The notes below the pieces were generated by a model that ran no database searches, had not been told where the DNA came from, and saw only the letters and a list, made by a program, of their open reading frames with translations. DNA of 64,000 nucleotides from an uncultured Pelagibacteraceae bacterium (GTDB taxonomy: Bacteria; Pseudomonadota; Alphaproteobacteria; Pelagibacterales; Pelagibacteraceae): assembly GCA_902521805.1 (NCBI GenBank), contig CABYTL010000002.1, forward strand, positions 109,674 through 173,673, written 5' to 3'. This document shows positions 1-10,953 of this stretch, piece after piece. The stretch's first letter is position 1. Every line of letters begins with the position of its first letter. The position numbers and the translations under genes are program-made.

Positions 1-188
1 TCAGTCGCTCTGTCTAATGTGTCTGATAAACGCGCAACAGGATCTCCTAATGCAGGCCAACCAGTATTAAAAGTAGATTGTACTTTCCATCTAATTTTTT
101 CTGCTGCAGTAACTTGCTGTAATGAAAAAGTAACCATTAAAGCAAATACAGCAAAAAAACTAATAGATGTTTTTATTAGTTTTTTCAT
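1..188 (-). CDS. TRAP transporter substrate-binding protein, N-terminal fragment (truncated by window edge)
   Basis: Minus-strand reading MKKLIKTSISFFAVFALMVTFSLQQVTAAEKIRWKVQSTFNTGWPALGDPVARLSDTL...: signal peptide plus DctP-like N-terminus; open to position 1. Confidence 0.7.
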   Translation of the reverse strand, partial: MKKLIKTSISFFAVFALMVTFSLQQVTAAEKIRWKVQSTFNTGWPALGDPVARLSDTLDRAT

Positions 189-243
189 ATTCCCCTCTTT
201 CTTTTGAGCTGTTTTAGAATTTAAAGAACGTTCCCAACTCATT

Positions 244-1425
244 TTAGAACGCTCTCCATGCTTGTCCATAAAGATCAATCATTTCCTTTACGGAAGGCAC
301 TCTTGGATTGAGGTTTGGCGCTCCTGATACTTCAGCATCTGTGGCCATGTTTTCAAGTTTTTCCTCAAAATTTTTTTCATCAATCCCAAATTTTTCCATA
401 GATGGTACATCAAAATCTTTATTCATTTTATAAAGACCTTTAATCAACTTTTCACAAGCAGTATCATCATCATCATTTGGTGAAGCAAAATTTCCAGCTT
501 TACTACAATCTGCATATCTACTTTTTGCATGATCGATTGAAAATTCAGTAATAGTTGGTAATAACATTGCATTGCTTAATCCATGAGGAACCTTAAAGTT
601 GCTGCCTAATGGTCTACTCATCCCATGAACTAAGCATATTGATGCATTTGAAAATGCCAAACCTCCCAAAGTTGCAGCAAGCATTAATCCCTCTCTTGCT
701 TTTAAATCTTTTGGATCTTTATCAACTGCATAGATATTTTGTGTTACAAGCCTGATCGTGTCTAAGGCCATTCTGTCCGAAAACAATGTAGCTTTTTTAC
801 TTATAAATGCTTCAATTCCATGGGTTAAGGTATCTATAGCACTATCAATAGTTAATCTTCTTGGTTTTGATAAAGTCAAGTCATAATCAACAATTGCACA
901 TGTTGGAACAAATCCTTCACCTCTACATGAGATTTTTTCATTATTTTTTGAATCTATTATAACAGCATGATGAGTAACTTCTGAGCCTGTTCCGGCAGTT
1001 GTAGGTATAGCAATAATTGGCAAACCTTGTCTATCAAAGGTTGATGGTGGTTTATAATCTTGAATATTCTTGCTATATTTAGCCATTGCCGCGATAGCTT
1101 TAGCAGTATCTATCGGACTACCGCCTCCAAAACCTATTACAGCCTCATTTTTAAATTTTTCCAAAAAATTAATTCCATTCAAAACAACAGTATCTGTTGG
1201 ATCAGGAACAGTGTTATCAAAAACATTGGATTTTAAACCTGCTTTATCAAGAATATCTTGTAGTTTTTTTACATAACCAAATTCAACCATTTGTTTATCT
1301 GTTACAATTAAGAAAGATTTTATTGGATCCAAGGTTTTGATTATTTCAGGAAGTTGATTTAAGCTACCCTTGCCAATTTGCATGTACCTTGGCACACATA
1401 TTCGGACATTGTCTCTTTTAATCAA
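244..1425 (-). CDS. Iron-containing alcohol dehydrogenase
   Basis: 393 aa; VIGFGGGSPIDTAKAIA and PTTAGTGSEVT motifs of the Fe-ADH family. Confidence 0.9.
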   Translation of the reverse strand: MIKRDNVRICVPRYMQIGKGSLNQLPEIIKTLDPIKSFLIVTDKQMVEFGYVKKLQDILDKAGLKSNVFDNTVPDPTDTVVLNGINFLEKFKNEAVIGFGGGSPIDTAKAIAAMAKYSKNIQDYKPPSTFDRQGLPIIAIPTTAGTGSEVTHHAVIIDSKNNEKISCRGEGFVPTCAIVDYDLTLSKPRRLTIDSAIDTLTHGIEAFISKKATLFSDRMALDTIRLVTQNIYAVDKDPKDLKAREGLMLAATLGGLAFSNASICLVHGMSRPLGSNFKVPHGLSNAMLLPTITEFSIDHAKSRYADCSKAGNFASPNDDDDTACEKLIKGLYKMNKDFDVPSMEKFGIDEKNFEEKLENMATDAEVSGAPNLNPRVPSVKEMIDLYGQAWRAF

Positions 1426-1529
1426 GCCATCTCCTCTTTTTTTAAGTCTAATCTAAGCTTATGTAAATTTAGGAGTCAACAGTATATAAGCTTTAATTGA
1501 TAATATTTTTCTCATTTAAGGAATACATA

Positions 1530-1556
1530 TTGCAATCGAAAAAAACCTGTTATACT
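1530..1556 (+). promoter_or_regulatory. Candidate promoter of mmsA
   Basis: TTGCAA and TATACT hexamers, 15-nt spacer (short), upstream of ATG at 1579. Confidence 0.35.
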
Positions 1557-1578
1557 TTTATTTATAAAATAAAATTTA

Positions 1579-3072
1579 ATGAAAATTATAAGCCATTTTA
1601 TTAACGGAAAGATCTATAGTGATAGTAAATCTAGAAAAGGTCCAATATTTAACCCAGCAATTGGTGAACAAATTGCAGAAGTTGAATTAGGAACTAAAGC
1701 TACTGTAGAAAAAGCTATAGAAAGTTCATCTAAAGCATTTATAACGTGGTCAAAAACCACTCCAATAAATAGAGCTAGAATTTTATCAAAATATAAAGAT
1801 CTTCTTATAAAAAATATGGAAGAACTAGCTGTAATGGTTTCTGAACAACATGGTAAAACTATTGCAGATGCAAAAGGTTCTATCCAGAGAGGAATAGAAG
1901 TTGTCGAATATGCAACTGGTATTACTGATTCTTTAAAGGGTGATCATTCAACTAGTGTTGGAACAAATGTTGATTCTCATACACTAAGACAACCTCTTGG
2001 GGTTTGTGCTGGAATTACACCATTTAATTTTCCAGCTATGGTTCCTATGTGGATGTATCCAGTTTCAATAGCTTGTGGAAATACATTTGTTTTAAAACCA
2101 TCTGAAAAAGATCCAAGCTGTCCAATGAGACTAGCTGAAATAGCAATAGAAGCGGGTTTGCCTGCAGGAGTTTTAAATGTTGTAAATGGTGATAAAGAAG
2201 CTGTAGATACGTTACTTGAAAATAAAACAGTTCAAGCAATTAGTTTCGTTGGTTCTACCCCAATTGCTGAATATGTTTATCATACAGGTACAAAAAATAA
2301 TAAAAGAGTTCAAGCACTAGGTGGAGCAAAAAATCATATGGTTATAATGCCTGATGCAGATGTAAATAAAACTACTGACGCTATAATAGGATCTGCTTTT
2401 GGATCGGCAGGAGAAAGATGTATGGCTATTTCAGTAGCAGTCTGTGTAGGTAAACAAACAAAAGAAAAGATAAAAACAAAACTTTTAGAGGAAACTGCTA
2501 AACTAAATGTTGGGCCTTATACAGATGAAAAAAGTGATTTTGGTCCATTAAATAACAAAGCCCACTATGAAAAAGTTTTAGGGTACATAGATACTGGAGA
2601 GAAAGAAGGTGCAAAATTATTGAGTGATGGAAGAAATTTTAAGAAACAAGGATATGAAAATGGTTATTTTGTAGGACCAACAATTTTTGATGATGTGAAA
2701 CCTGAGATGAAAATTTACAAAGAGGAAATTTTTGGGCCTGTATTAAGCATGATGACTACTGAAACTTATGAAGAAGCTCTAAACCTAGTAAATGACCATG
2801 AGCTTGGGAATGGAGCTGCAGTTTTTACAAAAAGTGGGAATATTGCAAAGCATTTTACTGAAAATGCTAAAATTGGAATGATAGGAGTAAATGTACCTAT
2901 CCCAGTACCTGTTGCATATCATAGTTTTGGTGGGTGGAAACGATCTTTATTCGGAGACCACTCAATGCATGGACCTGAAGGTGTAAGATTTTACACTAAA
3001 CTTAAAACTGCGACTGTAACTTGGGTTGAGGATAATGCTGGCCCTGAGTTTACAATTCCAGTTTTATCTTAA
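1579..3072 (+). CDS. mmsA: CoA-acylating methylmalonate-semialdehyde dehydrogenase
   Basis: 497 aa; ALDH fold with GSAGERCMAISVAV, QPLGVCAGITPFNFPAMVPMWMYP. Confidence 0.92.
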   Translation: MKIISHFINGKIYSDSKSRKGPIFNPAIGEQIAEVELGTKATVEKAIESSSKAFITWSKTTPINRARILSKYKDLLIKNMEELAVMVSEQHGKTIADAKGSIQRGIEVVEYATGITDSLKGDHSTSVGTNVDSHTLRQPLGVCAGITPFNFPAMVPMWMYPVSIACGNTFVLKPSEKDPSCPMRLAEIAIEAGLPAGVLNVVNGDKEAVDTLLENKTVQAISFVGSTPIAEYVYHTGTKNNKRVQALGGAKNHMVIMPDADVNKTTDAIIGSAFGSAGERCMAISVAVCVGKQTKEKIKTKLLEETAKLNVGPYTDEKSDFGPLNNKAHYEKVLGYIDTGEKEGAKLLSDGRNFKKQGYENGYFVGPTIFDDVKPEMKIYKEEIFGPVLSMMTTETYEEALNLVNDHELGNGAAVFTKSGNIAKHFTENAKIGMIGVNVPIPVPVAYHSFGGWKRSLFGDHSMHGPEGVRFYTKLKTATVTWVEDNAGPEFTIPVLS

Positions 3073-3094
3073 TTTTTTTAAGATTTAACTTTAA

Positions 3095-3862
3095 ATGAAA
3101 GATACAAATAGCAGAACCTCTCCAAGAAGAATATTAAATATTCTAGAAGAGATAATAATTGATCCAGATAATTTTACTGCAAAAAAAATTTCTCATAAAT
3201 TAAAGATACCCCTGCCTACAATTTATCGACATATTGAAACTTTATGTGAAGAAAAGTATTTAGTTTCTAGTAATTCAAAGAGTTATCTTCCTGGCCCAAA
3301 AATGAGAAATTTAATTTTAAAAAGTTTACCCTATGAACCAAATTTTACTCTTAGAAGATCTTACTTAAGAAAATTAACTAATGACATTGAAGAAACAGTT
3401 AGTTTATCAATACCCATTGGAACCAAACTTGTATATTTCGATAGAATTGAATTCCATTGGCCTATGCAATTAAATCTAGAGGCGGGAGATCACCTTCCCT
3501 TACATGCCTCAGCATCTGGAAAATTGTATCTTTCCTCAATCGAAGAGGAAAAAGTTATTCAAATATTTAAAAATATCAAAACACCTAAAACTGCAAGAAA
3601 TACAATTACAGATATTTCTGAATTCAAAAAAGAGATAAAGAAAATAAGAAATCAAGGATATGCTTTTGATGATGAAGAATGGTTTGACGGGATGGTTGGT
3701 CTATCTGTTCCAATATTCAATTCTAATAAAGAATTATGTTTTTGTGTATCTACTCACACTGCGAAAAGTAGAAAAGATATTAATGATTTAAAAAAAATAT
3801 TATCAATCATGTTGTCTTCTGCAAATAATCTTAAAAAAGTACTTTTTAAAGATTCGAAGTAG
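3095..3862 (+). CDS. IclR family transcriptional regulator
   Basis: 255 aa; N-terminal HTH and IclR effector domain ([12 protein letters not shown]). Confidence 0.88.
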   Translation: MKDTNSRTSPRRILNILEEIIIDPDNFTAKKISHKLKIPLPTIYRHIETLCEEKYLVSSNSKSYLPGPKMRNLILKSLPYEPNFTLRRSYLRKLTNDIEETVSLSIPIGTKLVYFDRIEFHWPMQLNLEAGDHLPLHASASGKLYLSSIEEEKVIQIFKNIKTPKTARNTITDISEFKKEIKKIRNQGYAFDDEEWFDGMVGLSVPIFNSNKELCFCVSTHTAKSRKDINDLKKILSIMLSSANNLKKVLFKDSK

Positions 3863-4625
3863 CAAGCATTTTTTTTATTTCAGCTATTGCTTTAGCCGGA
3901 TTAAGTCCTTTTGGACAAGCGCTAGTACAATTTAAAATAGTATGACATCTGTAAAGTTTAAGTTCGTCCGCCACTTTTTTTAATCTCTTTTCTCTCTCCT
4001 CATCTCTACTGTCAATAATCCATCTATAAGCTTGTAAAAGTACTGCTGGGCCCAAATATTTATCTCCATTCCACCAATAACTAGGACAAGATGTTGAGCA
4101 ACATGCACACATGATACATTCATAGGCACCATCTAATTTTTTTCTATCTTCTTTAGATTGAATAATTTCAGAAGTTTCAGAATTAGAGCTAGATTTTAAC
4201 CAAGGTTCAATCGATTGATACTGTTTATACAATCCATCTAAATCACAAATTAAATCTTTTTTAACTTTTAAATGAGGTAACGGATAAATATCTAAATCTC
4301 CATCGATTTCGGCATGAGGTTGCGTACATGCTAAACCATTTTTTCCACCCATATTCATCGCACATGATCCACAAACACCATGTGCACAAGATCTCCGGTA
4401 AGCTATAGTTGAGTCGATTTCATTTTTTATTTTATTTAAAATATCAAGAACCTTAGAAGGGCAATCACCTAAATCTACTTCATAGGTATCTATCCTGGGG
4501 TTTTCTCCTGATGACGGGTCCCACCTATAAATATTGACCTTTTTTATGTTCTTTGAACCAGTTTTGTCACTAAAATACTTCCCTTTTTTTATTTTAGAAT
4601 TTTTAGGTAAGTTCAATTGAACCAT
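3846..4625 (-). CDS. sdhB: Succinate dehydrogenase iron-sulfur subunit
   Basis: [52 protein letters not shown] Fe-S motifs. Confidence 0.97.
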   Translation of the reverse strand: MVQLNLPKNSKIKKGKYFSDKTGSKNIKKVNIYRWDPSSGENPRIDTYEVDLGDCPSKVLDILNKIKNEIDSTIAYRRSCAHGVCGSCAMNMGGKNGLACTQPHAEIDGDLDIYPLPHLKVKKDLICDLDGLYKQYQSIEPWLKSSSNSETSEIIQSKEDRKKLDGAYECIMCACCSTSCPSYWWNGDKYLGPAVLLQAYRWIIDSRDEEREKRLKKVADELKLYRCHTILNCTSACPKGLNPAKAIAEIKKMLATSNL

Positions 4626-6400
4626 TAATATACTCTTTCCTGGGGTGGAAAATATTGTACATCATTAGAAAGTGTAGAATTATGCACAGGTCTATATGTA
4701 ATCTTAGTATTTTTTCCATCACACCATGACAAAGTATGTTGCATAAATTTTTTGTCGTCACGTTTAGGGAAATCTTCTCTTGCATGAGCTCCTCTGCTCT
4801 CTTTTCTGTTATAAGCAGAGTCAACTGTCGCAACCGCTTGTCTAATTAGATTATCAAATTCTAATGTTTCAACTAAATCTGTATTAAATATCATAGATTT
4901 ATCTTTAACTGACAAAGAATTCATGCCATCATAAGTTTTCTTAATTTCTTCTACGCCCTCTTTCAAAGTTTTTTCAGTTCTAAACACTGCACATTTTGAT
5001 TGCATAGTCTTCTGCATTGATAGTCTCAAGTCTGCAGTGCTATTTTCACCGTTAGCATTTCTTAATTTATCAAATCTATCTAAACATTTTTGTGTTTCGG
5101 ACTCTCCAATATTTTCATGAGGAGTACCTGGTTTAACTAACTCGGCAACTCTTTTAGCTGCTGCCCGTCCAAATACAACTAAGTCTATTAATGAATTTGA
5201 TCCAAGTCTATTAGCTCCATGTACTGATACACACGCTGCTTCACCAATTGCCATTAAGCCTGGAACAGTTTTTTCAGAACCGTTTACCGTCAAAACTTCA
5301 GCCTTATAATTGGTTGGAATTCCTCCCATATTATAATGAACTGTAGGTACAACTGGTATAGGCTCTTTTGTAATATCCACATCAGCAAATAGTCGAGCAG
5401 CATCAGTTATTCCTGGTAATCTGCTCTCTATAATTTCCTTGTCTAGGTGGCTTAAATTTAAATGTACATGATCCCCATCTTTTCCAACACCTCTACCTTC
5501 ATTAATTTCCATCGACATTGATCGACTGACTACATCTCTTGATGCTAAGTCTTTAGCCTTAGGAGCATATCTTTCCATAAATCTCTCACCTTTAGAATTG
5601 GTTAAATATCCTCCTTCACCTCTTGCTCCTTCAGTTATTAAAGTCCCATGTCCGTAAATGCCAGTCGGATGAAACTGTACAAATTCCATATCTTGTAAAG
5701 GTAAACCTGCCCTTAAAACCATTGCGTTACCGTCTCCGGTACAAGTATGTGCTGAAGTTGCAGAATAATAAACTTTACCATAACCACCAGTAGCAATAAT
5801 TACCGAGTGAGCTCTAAATCTGTGAATAGTTCCATCATTTAAATTCCAAGCGATTAAACCTTTACACTCACCATCTTTCATTAATAAATCCAAAGCAAAG
5901 TATTCAATAAAAAATTCGGTTTTGTGTTTTAAAGCTTGCCCATATAAGGTATGCAAAATAGCATGGCCAGTTCTATCAGCAGCTGCACATGTTCTTTGAA
6001 CTATTCCATTTCCATAATTCTTTGTCATACCACCAAATGGTCTTTGATAAATTTTTCCATCATCTGTTCTACTAAAAGGAACACCATATTTTTCTAATTC
6101 TATAACTGCTTTGGGTGCTTCTTTACAAAGATATTCAATACTGTCTTGATCACCTAACCAATCTGCTCCTTTAACAGTGTCATACATATGCCATCGCCAG
6201 TCATCTTCACCCATATTACCAAGTGCAGCAGAGATGCCACCTTGAGCAGCAGAAGTGTGGCTTCTTGTAGGAAACACCTTTGAAATACATGCTGTTTTTA
6301 ATCCAGCTTCACTTAGACCAACAGCTGCTCTAAGTCCTGAGCCCCCCGCTCCAAGAACCACAACATCATATTCATGATTAATTATTTTATAAGAACTCAT
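4625..6400 (-). CDS. sdhA: Succinate dehydrogenase flavoprotein subunit
   Basis: 591 aa; [31 protein letters not shown]. Confidence 0.98.
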   Translation of the reverse strand: MSSYKIINHEYDVVVLGAGGSGLRAAVGLSEAGLKTACISKVFPTRSHTSAAQGGISAALGNMGEDDWRWHMYDTVKGADWLGDQDSIEYLCKEAPKAVIELEKYGVPFSRTDDGKIYQRPFGGMTKNYGNGIVQRTCAAADRTGHAILHTLYGQALKHKTEFFIEYFALDLLMKDGECKGLIAWNLNDGTIHRFRAHSVIIATGGYGKVYYSATSAHTCTGDGNAMVLRAGLPLQDMEFVQFHPTGIYGHGTLITEGARGEGGYLTNSKGERFMERYAPKAKDLASRDVVSRSMSMEINEGRGVGKDGDHVHLNLSHLDKEIIESRLPGITDAARLFADVDITKEPIPVVPTVHYNMGGIPTNYKAEVLTVNGSEKTVPGLMAIGEAACVSVHGANRLGSNSLIDLVVFGRAAAKRVAELVKPGTPHENIGESETQKCLDRFDKLRNANGENSTADLRLSMQKTMQSKCAVFRTEKTLKEGVEEIKKTYDGMNSLSVKDKSMIFNTDLVETLEFDNLIRQAVATVDSAYNRKESRGAHAREDFPKRDDKKFMQHTLSWCDGKNTKITYRPVHNSTLSNDVQYFPPQERVY

Positions 6401-6720
6401 AATTTATTAAGTAATATAATTGTAATTAATGGAATTACCACAGCTGAAATTGATAAAAGCTTGTTTGCGACATTTTTGATTTGATCATTTTTAATATAAT
6501 CCTCAAAAACCTCGCTTATGCTTAAAGCTGAAAAAAAATAGGAGTTAATAATAAATATGCCAAATAAGAATTTGGAAATTGTATTTATAAAAAAGTTTCT
6601 TACACTCATAAAATCCTGATCATAAATTGCGATTAAATTTAGTAAAAACCATATCATTAATGGAACTAATAAGGCTCCACTAATTTTTAAGAAAATCCAT
6701 TTCCTCGTAGCATTAATCAT
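6397..6720 (-). CDS. sdhD: Succinate dehydrogenase membrane anchor subunit
   Basis: Small TM protein between sdhC and sdhA. Confidence 0.8.
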   Translation of the reverse strand: MINATRKWIFLKISGALLVPLMIWFLLNLIAIYDQDFMSVRNFFINTISKFLFGIFIINSYFFSALSISEVFEDYIKNDQIKNVANKLLSISAVVIPLITIILLNKL

Positions 6721-7103
6721 CAGATAAAATTTTTTCCAATAATATAAAAAATAATAGTAAAAATTAGTGAGCCAAAAATAACTAGGAAGCCAGTTATTTT
6801 AGTAGTTTGAACCTTAAATCCATAACCAAGACTCATAATAATATGTCTAATTTCACTTAACATTTGAAATGAAAACGACCAAGTAATAGCCAAAATAATA
6901 AATTTACCTAAAAAAGATTTAAGAAAAAAATTAATCATTAAATAGTTATTTTCACCTAGTAAAAGTAATGAGACCCAAAAACAAATAAAAGTTATTACAA
7001 TAATATTTATTATTCCTGTTATTCTATGAGAAATTGAAACCAAAGATGAAACATGCCATCTGTAAATTTGAATATGAGGAGATAATGGTTCTTTATTTTC
7101 CAT
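6720..7103 (-). CDS. sdhC: Succinate dehydrogenase cytochrome b556 subunit
   Basis: PLSPHIQIYRWHVSSLVSISHRITG SdhC signature; operon position. Confidence 0.93.
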   Translation of the reverse strand: MENKEPLSPHIQIYRWHVSSLVSISHRITGIINIIVITFICFWVSLLLLGENNYLMINFFLKSFLGKFIILAITWSFSFQMLSEIRHIIMSLGYGFKVQTTKITGFLVIFGSLIFTIIFYIIGKNFI

Positions 7104-8100
7104 AAAAGTTATTTCTCACTAATGATTCTGCAATTTCTACTGCATTCAAAGCAGCTCCCCTTAAAAGATTATCAGATACAATCCACAAATTTAATCCATT
7201 TTTTAAAGTTTTATCTTCTCTTATTCTTGAAATAAAAGTTTCATTTTTTCCCTCAGCTTCTATAGGTGTAGAATAACCTCCATCTAATCTCTCATCAATT
7301 ACTTTACAGCCTTCGAAATTTTCTAAAGCCTTTCTAATTTCATTTAAATTAAAAGATTTTTCAAATTCTATATTTACAGACTCAGAGTGAGAAATTGATA
7401 CAGGAATTCTTACACACGTTGCCGTTAAATCTATTTTGCTATCTAAAATTTTTTTAATTTCATTTGTCATTTTCAACTCTTCTTTTGTATAACCATCATT
7501 TGAAAATTCATCAATGTGGGGTATAACATTAAATGCAATTTGTTTTGTAAAGTTTTTAGACTCAATATTTTTACCTTCTAAAACTAATTTAGTTTGTTCC
7601 ATCAATTCATCCATTGATGCTTTACCTGCACCCGAGACAGATTGATATGTGGAAACAACTATCCTTTTTATACTAAATAAATCGTGTAATGGTTTAAGAA
7701 CAATTGCTAACTGAGCTGTTGAACAATTTGGATTAGCAATGATATTTTTTTTTATATTCTTTAAATCTATAGCATTTACTTGTGGAACAATTAGAGGGAC
7801 TTCAGGGTCCATTCTAAAAAAACTAGAATTATCTATGACTATACAATCTTTTGCAGCAATTTCTGCAAATTTTTCAGAAATTTTCCCTCCAGCTGTAAAA
7901 AAAGCAATTTTAACTTTTGAAAAGTCAAAATTTTTCAAGTCAAGAACTTCTAATTGTTTTTTTTTAAAAGCAATTTTTTTACCTACACTTTTTGATGATG
8001 CAACTAAGAATAAATTATCAATAACAATTTCTTTCTTTTCCAAGACTTCTAATGTTTTTCTGCCTACATTTCCGGTAGCTCCTACAATTACTATATTCAT
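7093..8100 (-). CDS. asd: Aspartate-semialdehyde dehydrogenase
   Basis: 335 aa; IVGATGNVGRKTLEVLE, ANPNCSTAQLA, STYQSVSGAG. Confidence 0.95.
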   Translation of the reverse strand: MNIVIVGATGNVGRKTLEVLEKKEIVIDNLFLVASSKSVGKKIAFKKKQLEVLDLKNFDFSKVKIAFFTAGGKISEKFAEIAAKDCIVIDNSSFFRMDPEVPLIVPQVNAIDLKNIKKNIIANPNCSTAQLAIVLKPLHDLFSIKRIVVSTYQSVSGAGKASMDELMEQTKLVLEGKNIESKNFTKQIAFNVIPHIDEFSNDGYTKEELKMTNEIKKILDSKIDLTATCVRIPVSISHSESVNIEFEKSFNLNEIRKALENFEGCKVIDERLDGGYSTPIEAEGKNETFISRIREDKTLKNGLNLWIVSDNLLRGAALNAVEIAESLVRNNFYGK

Positions 8101-8115
8101 GATGTATTTCTTATA

Positions 8116-9225
8116 CTAAATGAAAGGTAAATCGCAAACTGTTCCTACAAATATTTTTTCATTTATATCTATTTTAAATTGATCTTTTTTATCCCAGTAA
8201 GGTTTATTTATCATTGCAATACCTATAACTTTTTTGAAAGTTGGTGAGTATGCTGCAGATCTCACATAACCTACGATATTATTTTTATCATCCCACAAAG
8301 TCTTTTCACAATACATGTCAATTTTATCATGATCTATCTTAACCCCCATTAATTTTCTTTTTATTCCATCTTCTTTTATCTTCTTAAGTTTTTCTTTACC
8401 TAAAAAATCAACATCAGAATCTAAATGCACATATTTATCAAAATTTGCTTCGAAGGGGTTGTCTCTATTGTCAAAATCGTTTCCATAAGAAAGCAATGCA
8501 GACTCTATTCTTTCTATTTGATTAGGACATCCTGGCCTAACTTTAAATTCTGCACCATATTCAAACAAGTAATCATATAAATCCTGACCAGCTATATTAT
8601 CTTCAACATATATTTCAAAACCTCCTTGTTTAGACCATCCTGATCTTGCAACAAAATATTTTTTTTCTTTAAATTCAAAATATTTAAAATTAAAAAATCT
8701 TAATTCTCTAATCTCTTCACCAAACAATTTTACCATTAAATTATCAGATAGTGGCCCTTGTACTGCTAAAATATTTACATTTGGTTCTGTAATCTCTACA
8801 TCAAAATTTTTCCCAGCAGCAATACCTTTTGCGAAAAAAATTACATCTGAGTCAGCTATAGAAAGCCACCATTTATCGTCGGCCAATTTATTTATTATAG
8901 GATCATTTACTAAATAACCTTCGTGATCTATTAATGGAGCGTAATAACATCGACCTATCTTTGATTTAGATAAATCTCTACAAGTCATTAATTGAACAAG
9001 CTTTGCCGAATCTATACCTGTTATTTGAACTTGTCTCTCTGCTGCTACATCCCATACCTGAACAAATTGCTTTAAATGTTGATAATCTGCCTCCAAATTT
9101 TTAAAAGTAGCAGGTAATAACATGTGATTATAAACTGTGTAGCTACTTACACCCTGAGACTCAATCCTATCAGTATAGGGAGTGCTTCTTAATCTTCTAG
9201 ATTTAACAATTGGAAATTTTTTCAT
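8116..9225 (-). CDS. dmdA: Dimethylsulfoniopropionate demethylase
   Basis: 369 aa GcvT-family protein recognised as Pelagibacter-type DmdA; adjacent to dmdB/dmdC. Confidence 0.93.
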   Translation of the reverse strand: MKKFPIVKSRRLRSTPYTDRIESQGVSSYTVYNHMLLPATFKNLEADYQHLKQFVQVWDVAAERQVQITGIDSAKLVQLMTCRDLSKSKIGRCYYAPLIDHEGYLVNDPIINKLADDKWWLSIADSDVIFFAKGIAAGKNFDVEITEPNVNILAVQGPLSDNLMVKLFGEEIRELRFFNFKYFEFKEKKYFVARSGWSKQGGFEIYVEDNIAGQDLYDYLFEYGAEFKVRPGCPNQIERIESALLSYGNDFDNRDNPFEANFDKYVHLDSDVDFLGKEKLKKIKEDGIKRKLMGVKIDHDKIDMYCEKTLWDDKNNIVGYVRSAAYSPTFKKVIGIAMINKPYWDKKDQFKIDINEKIFVGTVCDLPFI

Positions 9226-9275
9226 CTTTTAAATTCAATGACCTTTTCTCTTATTTCAAATGATTTTTCAATCAT
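9222..9275 (-). CDS. Possible 17-aa upstream ORF coupled to dmdA ([17 protein letters not shown])
   Basis: ATG at 9275; TGA stop overlaps the dmdA ATG as ATGA. Confidence 0.3.
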   Translation of the reverse strand: MIEKSFEIREKVIEFKR

Positions 9276-9298
9276 AATTATGTGCCCAGCTCAATAAT

Positions 9299-9328
9299 TT
9301 ATAAAAGATATAGAATTTGAAATATCAA
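9299..9328 (-). promoter_or_regulatory. Candidate promoter for dmdA
   Basis: Minus strand TTGATA (9328-9323), 18-nt spacer, TTATAA (9304-9299) in the 107-nt dmdB-dmdA gap. Confidence 0.4.
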
Positions 9329-9332
9329 TTTT

Positions 9333-10952
9333 TTACTTAAAATTTTTTCTCAACTCAAATTTTTGAATTTTTCCTGTAGAAGTTTTTGGCAATTCACAAA
9401 AAACGACTTGTTTGGGTACTTTAAACCCTGCCAAGGTTTCTTTACAAAAATCAATTAATTCCTTTTCACTTGTAGTCTTGTCTTTAACCATTTCAATAAA
9501 TGCACACGGAACTTCTCCCCATTTTTCATCTGGCTTTGCTACAACTGCTGCAATAGAAACAGAAGGATGTTTAGATAAGGTATTTTCAATTTCTATTGAG
9601 GATATATTTTCTCCTCCAGAAATAATTATATCTTTTGATCTGTCTTGAATTTTTACATATCCATCAGGATGTATCACAGCCAAATCTCCCGAGTGGAACC
9701 AGCCCCCTGCCATAGCTTTATCTGTTGCCTCCTTATCCTTAAAATATCCCTTCATTACCACATTTCCTCTAAGCATAATTTCCCCAATAGTTTTTCCATC
9801 TTTTGGAACTTCTTTCATGGTCTCTGGATCCATAATTGTTGCACCCTCAAGGTTAGGATATCTTACTCCTTGTCTAGCTTTGATTTCATTTTGTTTTTCT
9901 TCATCAAGATTATTCCAATCATCATTCCAAGCACATTGGGTAACATGACCGTAAGTTTCAGTAAGGCCATAAACATGCATCACTTCAAAACCAAGTTCTT
10001 TCATTTTCTTAAATATTATACTTGGGGGTGGAGCACCAGCAGTTAAAACATGAACTTTATGTTTTAACTTTTTTCGATCACTCTCAGGAGCACCTGTTAT
10101 CATGTTTAAAACTATAGGGGCACCACCAAAATGTGTAATATTATGTTTATCAATTAATTCAAAAATTTTTTTTACATTAATATTTCTTAGACATATTGTT
10201 CTTCCATTGAGCATTGGAACTGTCCAAGGATAACACCAGCCATTACAATGAAACATAGGTACAATTGTTAAAAAATTTAATCTATTTGGCATATTCCAAG
10301 CTACTGCACTTCCAGTTGACATCAAATAGGATCCTCTATGATGATAAACAACTCCTTTTGGATTTCCTGTCGTGCCTGATGTGTAACTGAGTGATATAGC
10401 TTGCCATTCATCTTCAGGCATTTTCCAATTGTAATTATCATCACCTGTATTTAAAAAATTTTCATATTCAAGATCACCAATTTTTTCTAGTTTTGACTGA
10501 TCAGCAAACTTGTCATGAATATCAATTATAATTATTTCTTTATCTAATTTACTTAATGCTTTTTTTACCTCTAAATGAAGTTGTCTATCTACAACTAGTA
10601 CTTTTGCATCACTATGGTTTAAAATATATGAAATTGTATTTGCATCTAGTCTTATATTAATAGTATTTAGTACTGCACCAGTCATAGGAACAGAATAGTG
10701 TGCTTCAAAAATTTCAGGAGTGTTAAAAGCTAAAAATGAGACAGTGTCTCCTTTGCGAACTCCAATTTTTTCAAGTGCACTAGCAAATTTACTTGCTCTT
10801 TTAAAAACATTGCTCCAGGTATATTTTCTATCTTCATAAACTATAGCCTCATAATTAGGGTAAATATCTTTTGCTCTCTCTAAAAAAGATAAAGGGGTTA
10901 AAGGTACGTAATTTGCCTTATTCTTATCTAAGTTAAATTCATAGTGGTTCAT
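9333..10952 (-). CDS. dmdB: Acyl-CoA synthetase, probable methylmercaptopropionate-CoA ligase
   Basis: 539 aa; SYTSGTTGNPKGVVYHHRG AMP-binding motif; between dmdA and dmdC. Confidence 0.85.
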   Translation of the reverse strand: MNHYEFNLDKNKANYVPLTPLSFLERAKDIYPNYEAIVYEDRKYTWSNVFKRASKFASALEKIGVRKGDTVSFLAFNTPEIFEAHYSVPMTGAVLNTINIRLDANTISYILNHSDAKVLVVDRQLHLEVKKALSKLDKEIIIIDIHDKFADQSKLEKIGDLEYENFLNTGDDNYNWKMPEDEWQAISLSYTSGTTGNPKGVVYHHRGSYLMSTGSAVAWNMPNRLNFLTIVPMFHCNGWCYPWTVPMLNGRTICLRNINVKKIFELIDKHNITHFGGAPIVLNMITGAPESDRKKLKHKVHVLTAGAPPPSIIFKKMKELGFEVMHVYGLTETYGHVTQCAWNDDWNNLDEEKQNEIKARQGVRYPNLEGATIMDPETMKEVPKDGKTIGEIMLRGNVVMKGYFKDKEATDKAMAGGWFHSGDLAVIHPDGYVKIQDRSKDIIISGGENISSIEIENTLSKHPSVSIAAVVAKPDEKWGEVPCAFIEMVKDKTTSEKELIDFCKETLAGFKVPKQVVFCELPKTSTGKIQKFELRKNFK

Positions 10953-10953
10953 G

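Noticed and set aside
19-207. 62-aa plus ORF at the window start
   Set aside because: Antisense to the TRAP binding protein N-terminus, which has a clear signal peptide.
7739-8119. 126-aa plus ORF
   Set aside because: Antisense shadow of asd.
9645-10046. 133-aa plus ORF
   Set aside because: Antisense inside dmdB; no recognisable domain.
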